Both the position numbers and the translations under genes were made by a program. Below are positions 13,330 to 26,247 of a stretch of 64,000 bases of DNA, one piece after another. Origin of the DNA: Limnoperna fortunei (lineage: Eukaryota > Mollusca > Bivalvia > Mytilida > Modiolidae); assembly GCA_944474755.1 (NCBI GenBank), contig OX104119.1:992001-1056000 (forward strand), in the 5' to 3' direction. The notes under the pieces were generated by a model. It saw only the letters and a list, made by a program, of their open reading frames with translations. It was not told where the DNA came from and did no database searches. Numbering within the stretch: position 1 is the first letter of the stretch; each line of letters starts with the position of its first letter.

Positions 13330-13660
13330 GGACTGATCATATGATACTATAGGATAAAGCAATATGCCAATTATTAGGCTTCTGCATCCTATAGTTGCTT
13401 AGAAAACTGCGACGAAAATTATGTATGTCAACTATGTGCAAAAATTCAAAGTCGGTAAACAGGATGTAGATGACCAAGAAGCGCAAAATCGCTATACACC
13501 ATATGATACTACAAATAAATATGCAAAATATAAGGTTTTTGCATCCTATAGTTGCTTAGAAAACTGTAACAAACATTTTTGTTACGAACGGACTGACGAG
13601 CAGACAGACGGAGAGACATTGGTAAAACAGTATACTCCTCTTCTTCGAAGTGGGGTATAA
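13330..13660 (+). repeat. Dispersed bivalve-type repeat, two partial tandem copies
   Basis: TGATACTATAGGATAAAGCA and the following GCATCCTATAGTTGCTTAGA occur here, and again partly near 13500-13560. Related copies lie at about 32870-33050, 44690-44840 and 62980-63150. It ends in a GACGGACAGACGG-like purine block and GGGGTATAAAAA. No real gene; the 79-codon frame here is repeat-derived. Confidence 0.6.
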
Positions 13661-14867
13661 AAACCCAATACAATCATTAATAGCACAAATTCATAACTAA
13701 CAACTGTAATTAAGAAGAAATATATCAATGGATTATATTGTTTAATTGTAACTACATACTAAGGATTAATATTTCATGTAACAAAAAAATTTAGTTTAGT
13801 TATTTTGTGAAAAGCTATGAACATAACAAAGTTTTATTAAAAAAATGAACAATTTGTAACCGGGTGAATTTTTGCTTTTGATTTTTAATAACCAAAAGTC
13901 CATGAGTCAATGTAATTAATGCATCGTTGTAGCACACGTACCCACTGAACTATCAAATTTCTAATCTTTTGTTAACACAGATTAACAAATGTAACCTTGA
14001 AAATGAACAACGTACATGAAAAAAGTGATTCAACTTAATATGAAGTATGAATTTGATCATAATAACGTATGTATCATAAAAACTACAAATCTCTCTATTT
14101 TGATATGTAATCTTAAAGCTAAATATCGATGTAAAAGTTTAACTACATTGAGGCGTATTTTGAACAAAATTGTATGAAGTAAATTACTAGAGAGAAATGA
14201 TAGTTGTAATAATTTATTCCAAATGTTATCTATGTTATAGCTACACCAGTACTTAATAAACCCAATGAACCATATTGAAAATTATTCAATAATATATAAA
14301 ACATTTTGTATAAAAATAATGTGACTGAAAAATTTGAATAAAAAAGGATATTCACTAAAAATAAAATGGTTATTCACCGCGGGAAAATGCATGCGATTGT
14401 TATTTATAGAATCCCAGTTATTCCCTTTTTTGTTCGACCAATCAAATTAGATTTACACCGGATATATATCGTATCAGAGTTTGAAAATGATCACGACTTA
14501 GTAGATTTTATTTTGTTATTTGACTCTCAGATGGACACTTTAGTACAATCTGTTACTAGTCATACCGATGTTGTTCTTACATGTACTTCCCAAGCATTAA
14601 ATTTATCGCAGATCAATAACACTTCAAATTTGTGCTACAATTGTTTTCTTTTCCCCCCAACTATTCCATCCATTACGGAAATATCAGTATAAACTACAAT
14701 ATAATTCCAAAGTAATTAAACTTATGTGATCAGTAAATCTGTGATATTTTCATTTTGTTATAATGGTTATTGTTAACAGAATAAATGTTATACAAATGTC
14801 TTATATTTTTCCGAAAAGTGGGAACCCCCCCCCCCCCCCAAATAAAAAAAACAAAACAAAAACAAAA

Positions 14868-14898
<31 letters not shown>

Positions 14899-15423
14899 CA
14901 AAAACAAAACAAAAAAAACAAATTATTTTGTCACTATGTAATTTTAATCATAAATTTGATATTTGATTTTTGTTGCATTATTGAATAAAACAATAACTGT
15001 CTTTTGATTCGGTAAATGTGTGGAGTTTTTGACTTTTGAAAAAACTCTTTGTTATTTTTGTTAACATATACAATTTTTAGTCATGAACGATAACCTTAAT
15101 AGTTCATCTGTATTATAGATACCAAAATTAGATTTGTATCCTTATAAAGAGAGACATATGGACTCTCTACTCCCCGAACAAAACAAGAATTTTCGTAATT
15201 GAGACATGACAACATTATCGAAATCGAGTTCAAGGGGGAATAATCTTTTAATTGAATTCTTTAAAACGATGTTAGTTTTCCCAACCCTGCTACAATATAA
15301 CCAAACTAGACATTTTTGTTACTGAACATTATAAGCATGTTAATCACATAATGCAGTTATTCAACTTTATAAAGTTCAGTAGAGAATAATAACCAGATTC
15401 TTGGACCAACTGACATCTGGTCG
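13661..15423. other. AT-rich intergenic with poly-C/A-rich simple repeats
   Basis: Contains a poly-C run then A-rich (AAAAC)n from about 14824 to 14920. A 108-codon plus frame at 14366-14692 has no recognisable family. Nothing else is supported. Confidence 0.5.
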
Positions 15424-15657
15424 TCAAAGTTGTGGCTGACCTAAAATTCCATCAACAAGATCGTGTGCTACATCCTGACACTTACCTGCAAGACGAACCA
15501 GATAAAAAGAAAATAATATCAAAATCAAAGATTGTCGACGAATATTACCACAGAATGTAAGAAACTGTAGCGCAGGATCTAGTGGAGCAACAGAGAAAGT
15601 GGCTGAAAACTGGGAACGAAGAGACGTGTCTGATTCACCGATATATCCCGATTCAAG
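15424..15657 (-). CDS. possible terminal coding exon, unknown product
   Basis: After a good acceptor (TTTCCTTTGCAG) a 77-codon frame runs to TGA. It starts LESGYIGESDTSLRSQFSAT, then FSVAPLDPALQFLTFC. A hydrophobic stretch (SLILILFSFYLVRLA) follows, then CQDVAHDLVDGILGQPQL. Base composition is richer than the surroundings and residue use looks protein-like at both ends. The middle 63 nt begins GTAATATT and ends CTTGCAG, so it may be a minimal intron whose removal keeps the frame, or a single membrane helix. I recognise no family, and no upstream exon was found. It could be chance. Confidence 0.3.
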   Translation of the reverse strand, partial: LESGYIGESDTSLRSQFSATFSVAPLDPALQFLTFCGNIRRQSLILILFSFYLVRLAGKCQDVAHDLVDGILGQPQL

Positions 15658-16009
15658 CTGCAAAGGAAAGATGACCGTTTTACATCTCTACAGACGCCGG
15701 AAAAAGAGTTGTGCATGATATTTCTGCGTAGGAAGTGTGAGGGTGTGGGTGGTCATATCCTATGCCCGTTAGACTAAACTGGTTAACATCCGGGCAACCT
15801 TAAGGATGTTTAATCTAAAGTTGAGGCTTTTAAACCACATATGCTTACCGCAATGTACCTCTGTAGAGATGTTATTTTGCCCGACAACGGTCAGTCAAAC
15901 ATGGCTAGTGCTATTTATTGCGATCCAGACAGACGTTATATTGCTCCCAAAGCTGCCGAAATAAATAGATTTGACGTGAATGTGAATGATTTAAGTAAAC
16001 GCAAATGCA

Positions 16010-16090
16010 GTAACCGTACCATATAAACTTAACCGTAACCGTACCATATAAACTTAACCGTAACCGTACCATATAAACTTAACCGTCACC
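16010..16090. repeat. 25-bp tandem repeat, about 3 copies
   Basis: The unit GTAACCGTACCATATAAACT plus TAACC starts at 16010, 16035 and 16060 with near-perfect identity, then decays into CCGTCACCGTAACCG. Confidence 0.9.
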
Positions 16091-16095
16091 GTAAC

Positions 16096-16700
16096 CGAAT
16101 CTCAAAATCTGCAGTGCACAAAATGTAAGATGACCTTTGGGAATGATTTTAATACGAAACAATGGTTTTGATCGAATTTCCCGTAATTTTGTTCTCAAAC
16201 TCTTTACGTCATAGGATAATGTATATATTTGAAAATGTCAAAGTCAATAGTCAAAAGTCAAGGAAAGAGGTCATCTTGGGTCTTGTTAACATTATATATT
16301 GAAGGTTAGAAAAAAGACTCCTGTTTTGAGACCTTAATGTAGTATTTTGGGTACAAACTGTTCGATGAACCGTTTTCGATGTCGGTCTTTGACGATCGTG
16401 TTTTGGATTATAAATTGAAAACAGTTAGAGTTAATATTATATAGTAAACATATGGGTTTAACGTGATCACCAAATCAAGAGCTTTAATTTGAGCCCAAAG
16501 TTAATAGGTCTAGTTCATACCATACCAACAAAGAAACGTTATAAAATGTCCTTTAACAATCATATATTTGTAAAATGTGGATGACCTACCTCATTTAAAT
16601 GTCATTTTAAACCGGTAGTGGCATATTATTCCTAGTAACGGTAATTAAAAGACTTATCTAATTATCTGACTCGGGACTAAATTTTATGTCCGAAAGATTT
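16096..16700. repeat. Dispersed old repeat, paralogous to 12118-13090
   Basis: Same block order as the copy at 12.1 kb, without the SINE. No gene. Confidence 0.5.
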
Positions 16701-16995
16701 ATTGTGGTCCATAGCATATATATTATTATTTTCTGACTTTAAACTGCTTTTTAATATCTGAAAGTGATAGCACATATATTTACTTGCTTATTATTGGGAA
16801 AGACAGTCACAGTTGTTCTGGGGATAAATGTCTTTTAAATTTTTTTCTGTAATTTTTGTGGGAGAAATATATACATTAGTTTTCTACAAAACCTCTTTTA
16901 AAGTTTTAATATATTTTTTGCAGTTAAAGAAGTCATTTAGAATATTTAGCCATTGTCTACTTAAAACCCGGATTTCAAATAGTGTGATTCTAAAA

Positions 16996-18268
16996 AACAA
17001 GTGTGGACACAGAAAAACGTCTCGCCTGCATTCCGCATCAGTAACGAAAAAAAATTCCGTCATAAGCATTACGTAAATAGCATTAAATATCAGCAGCGGC
17101 CTGTATACGAAATATTGTCACCATACTGTGCATAGTTACAAGGGAACAGCCGTAACCCAAAAACTTTAACGTAGTCGCTGGACCGTGAAATTAAGGTCAA
17201 GGTCAGGTGGAACCTACCAGACAGTCATGTACTAGTCATCAGCAACCTATACACCAAATATTGTCATCCTACCATACGTAGTTACAGAGGAACTGTCGTA
17301 ACCCAAAAACTTTAACGTAGTCGCTGGACCGTGAAATTGAGGTCAAGGTCAGGTGACACCTACCAGACAGTCATGTACTAGTCATCAGCAACCTATATAC
17401 CAAATATTGTCATCCTACCATGAGTAGTTACAGAGGAACTGTCGTAACCCAAAAACTTTAACGTAGTCGCTGGACCGTGAAATTGAGGTCAAGGTCAGGT
17501 GGCACCTTCCATACAGTCATGTACTAGTCATCAGCAACCTATACACCATCCTTCCATGCGTAGTTACAGAGGAACTGTTGTAACCCAAAAACTTTAACGT
17601 AGTCGCTGGACCGTGAAATTGAGGTCAAGGTCAGGTGACACCTACCAGACAGTCATGTACTAGTCATTAGCAACCTATACACCAAATATTGTCATCCTAC
17701 CATGCGTAGTTACAGAGGAACTGTCGTAACCCAACAACTTTAACGTAGTCGCTGGACCGTGAAATTGAGGTCAAGGTCAGGTGACACCTACCAGACAGTC
17801 ATGTACTAGTCATCAGCAACCTATACATTAAATATTGTCATCCTACCATGCGTAGTTACAGAGGAATTGTCGTAACCCTAAAACTTTAACGTAGTCGCTG
17901 GACCGTGAAATTGAGGTCAAGGTCAGGTGACACCTACCAGACAGTCATGTACTAGTCATCAGCAAGCTATGCACCAAATATTGTCATCCTACCATGCGTA
18001 GTTACAGAGGAACTGTCGTAACCCAAAAACTTTAACGTAGTCGCTGGACCGTGAAATTGAGGTCAAGGTCAGGTGACAGGTGACTGACTGGCAAGTACTC
18101 ATCATAAGCTACCTCTGGACCAAATTTGATGGACCTAGGGCTTGGGCTTACAATCATATGAAGCAAGATGTCAAGTGTTTACGCCGCCGCCGCCGCCGCC
18201 ACCGCCGTCGGATTCCCATACATATGTCTCGCCTCCAGCGACTTTCGTCGCAGGCGAGACAAAAACCT
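16996..18268 (+). mobile_element. Pearl-like element A: left arm, ~7 core repeats of ~146 bp, right arm with hairpin
   Basis: The left arm begins ACAAGTGTGGACACAGAAAA, then GTCTCGCCTGCATTCCGCAT. Core units of 146 bp start (ACAGTCATGTACTAG) at 17221, 17367, 17513, 17649, 17795 and 17941; the 17513 unit has a small deletion. The right arm has a (CGC)n tract near 18181 and a terminal hairpin GTCTCGCCTCCAGCGAC / GTCGCAGGCGAGAC. Arms, a variable number of core repeats and a microsatellite are the known layout of bivalve pearl/BIV160-type non-autonomous elements. The family link is inference. The ORF here is repeat-derived. Confidence 0.85.
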
Positions 18269-18468
18269 TAATAGGCCTCCCCTTTAATTACGTTTTCACA
18301 TTTGAATTTTTTAAGTTAAAATCCCTGGTTCAAGCCAAAAACATATATTAATCTTTAGGCGTTATTCGCCGTTAAAGGTGGTGAATATATTATATATATT
18401 ATTAAACCTCACTTGAAAAACACTTACTGATTGGCTCAAAACAATATCACGTGACTTCAGTGAAAATA

Positions 18469-18547
18469 CAGAATTATCAACTTGCTTGGGTTGTCTTCTC
18501 GGGCTTAAGCCCTCGGGAACGACAACCCACGCAAGTTGGCAATTCTG
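18469..18547. mobile_element. Palindromic hairpin element
   Basis: About 39-base arms: CAGAATTATCAACTTGCTTG on the left and CAAGTTGGCAATTCTG on the right, meeting at GGGCTTAAGCCC. It is part of a larger MITE-like block that probably starts near 18360 (GGCGTTATTCGCCG). Confidence 0.75.
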
Positions 18548-18957
18548 AATGTCCACCTCTTAAGAAGGTCATAATTGTGTATAATATAACTATTGCCGAA
18601 GAAGAGAAAAATATAAAAAAGTATTTTTGTTTAGCATTTCGTTCTTTAAATGGCGTACTATATGTTAATAAATGTAGACTTAATAATAAAATCATTACAA
18701 AGGACGTGAATTTGAGTTATTCATGATGCTTCAAATTGTCACAAATTTGTTTATAAATTTAAATAAACTTAAAGATCCAACAAAAGATGAACGCTTATCA
18801 GAAGACATTGTCTACTTTAACAGTAGATTTATTGTACAATATGGAATAAAAAATATAAAAAAAATAAGCTTAAAAATCGCTATAACTTTAAAGACTGTTC
18901 AAACGTCTTACCGAGACACATACATACACTGTGTAACTGAGCGAGCATGGTCCTTCA

Positions 18958-21900
18958 CTAGGCCGAATGTTACTGCCGTTATAATCCGAAGTTAATTTTG
19001 TGATTTGTTGGATTAACGGCAGAATTCATTCTATTGTTCGTACTGTTAGTAGCAAATAAAAAATTCTAACTTCGGTCTATTTATACAAAATTCAAACGTA
19101 AGATTAATCTTCTTTACGTTATTAAAGCTTAAGACATTGCGAACTAACGGGAAACGATCTTTATTGAAGAAATTTCTTTTTTTGTCTTTGAAGATGCACG
19201 TGGAAAATGTTATGTTGATCATTTTTCCGTATATGGATAATGTGACCTAATTTTATTATAAACGTGCTAATTTGCATACTATAACAACCATTCCGTAGTA
19301 AGAATCCAGTAATTTACACATGAATTACCCAAGAAGCAACACGCCATTCAGTTTCTGTTTTTCATGTAGTAAACGTCATTTAAAAAAGACACGAATGTGA
19401 ATTTATACATAACGCACAGCGGGGTATTAAAAACTGCAATAACTATCATCACGTATCAATAATGATCGATATTTAAACACGAAACCGATAAACAAATGGT
19501 TATACTATCGAAAGATATCGAGATCTACTACGTCTGATTGTATACGCAACTTCATTTGGACATCACAGTGCCGTGAGTGATTTACTACCGCTCTGCTACA
19601 TTACGAGTAATGGGACTAAATTCGTACCTTCGCCAAAAGAAACAAAAACACGCAAGGGTACCATTATTCGTTCTTGGTCCTACACATGAACGCATGATGT
19701 AATTGGTTAAAGCATAAAATGATTTCACCTACCTGTTTCAGGAATGAAACCCCAATCCTACATAACGTTTAATGCAGTTTTGATCTCTATTCATAGAGCA
19801 TCATCAGGAGTAATGTCCATGATGTAGACGCAAACCAGTTGGCGGTATGATGGATTACGGACGCCGAAACATTTTACTAACACAATGGGTAATCAAGATA
19901 CATAATCATACACAATCATTTAAACTGGCAACGCCAATTAAGAAATCTATTACGTCTTTAGAAACTGAAGTATCAGAAACAGTTGTTTATTACACTCAAT
20001 ATAAATAAAATTAAATCTTTAACCTGCTCCCCATTTTTGATATTGTCGTCGGGTATAAGATGAGGTCATATTCTGGTAACCTAAGATCATATGTGACTTA
20101 AGGACCAAACAAACAGTGCCTTCCTGGATCTTCGAGGGTGGTTTAACTAATTAATCAAAATTTATACGCTAATCTCAATTAGTCTAAGGGATTTATTAAA
20201 GTGAAAACAAACTACGGAAATCTCGGAGTTCCCACTCAATAAAACTTGAAAGCATTAACGGACATGAAACTCCAGTAAATAGGTTTGAATTCGAGAACTG
20301 CACAGCAACAAAAATTCCAGATTATTTTTATTGTATTAATAAATGTTGCCAATTTTTTTTATGTCATGATACCGATTTAAAATGGAATTTTATCCATTTA
20401 TCTCAGCACGGTATGTATGCAAATTTTGATCGTGAAAAGTAATGACAACACATGTTTTTTGTCTGCATTACCATGTTTATATAGGAACATTAACAGAGCT
20501 GCAATTTGATTGGTTTGTTAAAATTTTTACATTCATTTGCATAACATGATTTCTGTTTAAAATCCGTGTCACAAATGATCATTGATTTGTTCTTTTTGTT
20601 CTTTCCCTCTTTCCTACTGTAGTTGACTACACTTGGGTATCACTAAGGTACCAGGTTTTAACCGGACTGATACGACGCGCCGCGCGTGGAGCAGGAGTTG
20701 ACTACCCTTCCGTAGCACCTGGATACACCTCGGGTTGTTAATGGGTTCGTGTTTTACTATGGTTTGTACGTTCCGACGAAACTGTTATAGTTTTTAAGTT
20801 ATAGGACAAGTACGGAAAATTTCACCAAAATTTTCATTTTAGGGCAAGAATTCATATTAGGAGTCACATGACAATTGCAGATCAATAGAGTGATAGTAGA
20901 ACTTTAGTTGTTTATAATTTCTGCAATTTAGTGTTTCACTTTAGCCTTTATAGAACAAAAATTTAAAAAAAAATAATAAAAATAGTCAATAAAGGGCAAT
21001 AACTCCTACAAAGATTTATCTGACAAATTTAGTGAATTGTAGGGCTTGTATTTTTGATCAGTGTTGCCTTTACAGTTTCACTCTAGCTGTTATAGTTTTC
21101 AAGTTGCTGGAATAAAACGAACTTTTAAAAAATGTCATTAAAGGGCAATAACCAATATATGAAATAATCTGGCAATTTCAGACCAATTAACTGAATTGTA
21201 GGGCTTGTTGATCATTATTTACAGTTGACAGTTTCACTCTAGTTATTATAGTTTTTATGATAAAGGAGAAAACCGGAAAGTTTCATAAAAAAATGTCATT
21301 TAAGTCTTATAACCCATATAAGGATTCATCTGACAATTTCAGACCAATAATGTGAATTTTGTCATTGACGGTTTCAGGTTAAACTGTAAATACTGTAAAT
21401 TCTGTCAAAAATCGTCCTTAAAGGGCAATAAATCTTACAGGAAGCCATTACACAACCTCACACTAATAGCAACAATTGTATACCTTAATGTGCTGATCAA
21501 TTTGAAGTAACAGTCCGCTGCATGCAACTATTGTAATTTTTTAGATATAAACGTGCGTTGGCACCCAATGTTTTTTTTAGTAAAATGCAGGCGTCTTTGT
21601 TGATCAGCACCCTGGATACAAATTTGAAGCTGGGAACCCTTAGGATGATTGTGGCCAAGTTTGAAAAAAATTTGCCCAATGGTTTCAGATGACAATTTTG
21701 ATTGATTGTTCTTTTACGTCCAGCAAACAATATTTCTGCTATATTCAGGAAGTGTTTTTGATAAAGTTTACGACGGACGACGGACAATAGACGACGAACG
21801 CCAAGTGATGGCTAAAGCGCACATGAACCTTCGGCTCAGATGAACAATTGTAAAGGTTTAACTGTAATTAGATTGGATGAATCCAATTCAAAAAGCTTTG

Positions 21901-22540
21901 TTTTCCTTTCATCAAGAAAAGACGACTCAATCAAGTAGCATCGAATTCAACATATCCAGCAGCTGCTGAGTCATGACTTGATTCGTCAAGTGACTAAAAC
22001 ACCTTAACACATTTTGTCAGCTTTTTAGTGCGGAGAGAATAGAACGAAGAATCGTATTCTCGCTTTTTTGGCGAGGGTACGAATTAGTCCATTTAATCGT
22101 AATGTAGAACAGCGGGAGTAAATCACTCCCGACACTTTGATGCCAAGAAGTAGTTGCATATATAATCAGCCATGGTCAATCTTGATATCTCTTGACAGTG
22201 TCACAAACTTACTACGGCATGGTTGTTACAGTATGCAAATTATCACAATTTTACTAAAATGAGGTCACCATTATAATATACTGACAATTAAAAAAAACAG
22301 ATTTTTTCAAGTGCATTTTCAAAGAAATTTCTTCAATAAAAATAGTTTCCCGTTAGTTTCGCAATGTCTGAATCTTTAATAAGGTAAGAGAGAAGTAAAT
22401 TATGTTCGAATTTCGAATAAATAGATCGAAGTTACAAATTTTTTTTTGCTACATTAAAAGTAATAGGACTAAATTCTGCCGTTTATCCGACAAAGCACAA
22501 ATCTACCATCGGATAATAACGGCGTAAAATTCGGCCTTTT
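18958..22540. mobile_element. Old ~3.6-kb element with long imperfect inverted arms
   Basis: The left arm (about 18958-19690) reappears inverted at about 22030-22540. Shared marks read inward are GGCCGAAT, GTTATTAAAG, GACATTGCGAA, CTAACGGGAAAC, TTTATTGAAGAAATTTCTT, CATACT(A/G)TAACAACCAT, GTGATTTACT and TTCGTACC. The interior (about 19700-22020) holds other repeats and no transposase that I can see. A related arm fragment lies near 61440-61510. Probably a foldback or non-autonomous TIR element. Confidence 0.75.
20760..21840. repeat. Diverged tandem repeat family with 'AAAGGGCAATAACTC' units
   Basis: Units of roughly 150-190 bp contain TTTCACTCTAGCTGTTATAG, then AAGGGCAATAAC and ATCTGACAATTTCAGACCAA. 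The block ends with GACGACGAACGCCAAGTGATGG. The same family recurs at 36060-37205 and 50450-51370. No gene; the 21497-21787 frame is repeat-derived. Confidence 0.7.
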
Positions 22541-23926
22541 GAAAAATGCAAGAAAAACAACATGGAACAATCAAGATAAAATAGATAGACGGTCAAACGC
22601 ATTCAAATCACTACGATGGATGTAGCATATTATCATATATTTTGACAAAGTCCACACCATGTATCACACAAATTGACAATATTGTACAGAAAGTGAAAAA
22701 AGGCAGAAAGACTTTACATGAATGAATAACACTGTAACCATATTCCACATCTATTGACAACAACAAATACATTTTAATAGTTTTTACCATGCATTTTATT
22801 CTTATTATTTTACAAAGGTTATACATTTTATAAAAAGGAAAAATATGAATATTAGGATCAACATTTAAAACAGAAAGAAATTAAAAAAAATCAAAATGCA
22901 ACGTAGAATATAAATATGTATACAATTTTATTAGTAAATGCATGCAAACCAAGCTTACATAACAAAATATGTTTATCATTTAAGTTATAAGTTGACAAAA
23001 ACATGTTTACCTCTAGATTGTCTACAAACACTTGGGGCATATGGACCAAAAGTGGGACAAATTTGATTACGGATAAATGAAATGACTAGATAACAAAAAA
23101 CATTTTAAAAAGTTCTTATTTGACAACAAAAACAAAGAAGAAAAAATACGACAAAAATTATATGTATTGAAACATACCTGTTATTACTAATACTAAAAAC
23201 CTAAATTTTTAACTCCCTTAGATTTCCCTTTATTCTGTCTTTTTAGAATATGACCACAGATGGAGTTTTTATTATTATAAATGTTTTACACACATAGCAA
23301 TAGATGATTTTAGAAACACTACAAGAAGTATTACTGCGAGCACATGCTACTGATGATACCCTGGCTCCATGATCATGGCTGAGAAAAATGTTATGAAAAT
23401 GATAACAGAACGAAAATTTACTAAATCTGTAAATAGGAAGTAGTAGTCAGAAAGCTCTTTTATTGATGCTGAAAAAAATGTGAATGAAAATGGTTATAGA
23501 TGACGGAGAGTGTAATAAGCCACTAAACATGAATTAGCAGTCGAAAAGGTCTGAAAACCAATTCCACAATATGGCATGATCATAAAAAGCTATTGACAAA
23601 ATTTCAGTAAATGTATCACTTATCATTGCTGAGAAAAATGTGAAAAAAAAAATGGTAATGGACACACCCACATACAGTACGAATACATTTTACCCTGTAT
23701 CCCCTATAAGGAGCGGGGGTAACCAAACTTGTAACAACAATATATATTAACATAAGTTTCAAGAGTAACTGTGAGTCTTAACAAATCAGAACTGAAGTAC
23801 AAATATAACAAAATCAATACAAATAAAACAATAATAAGTATGCTTCTGGTTGTGTAATTTGAATGTTCGGCGATATTTGTACAGTAAAAGTATTTATACA
23901 CAATAAAAATATAATGTTACATACCA
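22541..23926. other. AT-rich stretch, no gene seen
   Basis: Scanned on both strands. Minus frames at 22611 and 23704 lack any signature. GCTGAGAAAAATGT recurs near 23378 and 23627, which hints at an old repeat. Confidence 0.45.
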
Positions 23927-23927
23927 C

Positions 23928-25512
23928 TAGAGGCCCTAAAGAGCCTTTATCGCTCACCTGATTTTTATAGGCAATGAAGATGGCATATCCCCGATGTTCA
24001 ACTAAGTCCTGTAATTTACAATAAACTTTAAAGAAGACCATCCAAACAATATTGCTAAAACGTTTTTTTTCCATTTGTTAACCAAATGCAGAGAAGAAAA
24101 CTTTCCCATAGGTCCTATGTTAAACAAAGCCCTGTGGTGGCCGCAATTTGGAATTTCCAATTGGCAATGAAAACAAACTTTATAGAGCTCTATCCAGACA
24201 AAATTGGTAGTAAGTTTTGTTTCCATTGGTTAATCGGTTTCAGAGAAGAAGTCTTTTTAAACGGTGTCAGTCATATTAGTTTTCCAATCCAAATAAAAAA
24301 TAACTTCAGCCAATGAGAACGCATGTGCAGTTCTGGTAACCATGTTGAAGTTCATATCGACTAGAGAAACTTAAAATAATAATAATCCAATAATAATACT
24401 ATCCAACATTCACTTCTGCATTATTTGGTTTAATTGTTTGGAACAAAAGCTGTTATGATTTTCCTATAGGGTCCTATGTTAAGCTGTGTTCCACCGTGGT
24501 GGCCATCTTGGATTTTGGATCGTTACAAAAAATTAAAAACTTGGTAGAGGACAATCTAAGGTACATTTATGCAATATTTCAAATCAATCTGCATGCGGTT
24601 TGTAAAAAGAAGATTTTTGAAATTTCAGTCAATCAGAAGCCATTAGTGGCACTGGAAGCCATGATCAATTTGCAATAGGCTGGAAAAACTCAAAATAATT
24701 AACTTCAGCCAATGAGAACGCATGTGCAGTTCTGGTAACCATGTTGAAGTTCATTTAGACTAGAGAAACTTAAAATAATAATAATCCAATAATAATACTA
24801 TCCAACATTCACTTCTGCATTATTTGGTTTAATTTTTTGGAACAAAAGCTGTTATAATTTTCCTATTGGGTCCTATGTTAAGCTGTGTTCCACCGTGGTG
24901 GCCATCTTGGATTTTGGATCGTTACAAAAAATTAAAAACTTAGAAAAAGACAATCTAAGGTACATTTATGCAATATTTCAAATCAATCTGCATGCGGTTT
25001 GTAAAAAGAAGATTTTTGAAATTTCAGTCAATCAGAACCCATTAGTACTGGAAGCCATGATCAATTTGCAATAGGCTCGAAAAACTCAAAATAATTAAGA
25101 TAAATATCCAACCATCATTTCTTCATAGTTTGGCTTCATTGTGTGGAACAGTTTCTGGGAAGTTGTTTGTATGTTTTTCCTATAGGGTCCAATGTTAAAC
25201 TTAGTCCTGCGATGGTGGCTAACTGGATTTTGGCAATAAAAACTCAAACTTTGTAGTCAGGACCATCTAAGGTACATATCTGCAATATTTCAAATCAATC
25301 TGCCAAACAATTTATGAGAAGAAGAATTTTGAAGGTCAGCCAATCAGAGCGCATTACTGGCCCTGTAAGCCATGTTTAATATTTGAGTTTGGTTCCATTT
25401 GGCCAAGTGGTTTTGGAGAAGAAGATTGAAATGTGAAAAGTTGATGACGACAACGACGACCGACGCAAAGTAATGAGAATAGCTCACATTGACCCTTCGG
25501 TCAGGTGAGCTA
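23928..25512 (+). repeat. Long dispersed repeat ending in GCTCACCTGA / TCAGGTGAGC, with an internal ~400-bp duplication
   Basis: Starts TAGAGGCCCTAAAGAGCC and ATCGCTCACCTGA. Ends GACGACCGACGCAAAG, CCTTCGGTCAGGTGAGCTA. A block beginning AACTTCAGCCAATGAGAACG is repeated in tandem at about 24302 and 24703, nearly identical. Units contain GTGGCCATCTTGGATTTTGG. No coding sequence. Confidence 0.75.
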
Positions 25513-26245
25513 ACAAGCGTATTTAACTTAACAAGAAGCTCAAACTATAAACGCCATATTTCACAGTTATATATATCTTCTTGTATGATCAACCTATTAC
25601 TTTTGTCTCATATCAGGGCCTATATCATGTCCACTATTCTTACTATTAAATGACATTTTCAAAGTTGTATATTCATCCTTCTATGTATCGAATAAGCACC
25701 ATATGACATACATAAATATACATGTATATTATGTGTGATATTTAAACAGCAATTCAATTATAGGTTTGATGTAATAATAATAAATGTAATAAATATTTAA
25801 TATGTACCATATAAAGACATGCAACATTCATATCATAAATAATATTAAAAATCATTCAGTGGCCCATTATTTATTAGTTTTATAATAACATCCAACAAAT
25901 TACATATACAAATCATTACTGCTCTATATCATGTAAAAACATTAATTTGTTTTCGTGTGTGTAATATTGAAATGTCAACTCCATTTCAGCCTATTAACAG
26001 CCACATGCATTACCACATTAAGACACGTACATATTACCTTTTTCACAAACTATACACATATGAAGGTTACCGTATCTGTGCGGCGGTATTTTTATGACAA
26101 ATAAAAACTGCTTGCTTATCAAAATGAAAATTATGCCGCATTTTAAAACGTTGATTTAATGTGGAAAACAATTGTTGTTTTGAAAAAAATGATAGTTAGG
26201 ATCTGCAAAAGGAACATAAACGCGGCCAAACGCAGTTTTCCTCCT
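25513..26245. other. AT-rich, no gene seen
   Basis: No splice-supported frame, no repeat end and no inverted repeat noticed. Confidence 0.45.
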
Positions 26246-26247
26246 TT

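Noticed and set aside
14366..14692. 108-codon plus-strand frame
   Set aside because: AT-rich, no recognised domain, no splice signals and no similarity to other parts of the window. Chance is the simplest explanation.
16996..18268. Regularly spaced repeats that could suggest a CRISPR-like array
   Set aside because: The whole ~146-bp unit is repeated with no unique spacers, the arms recur at two other loci, and the context is an animal genome.
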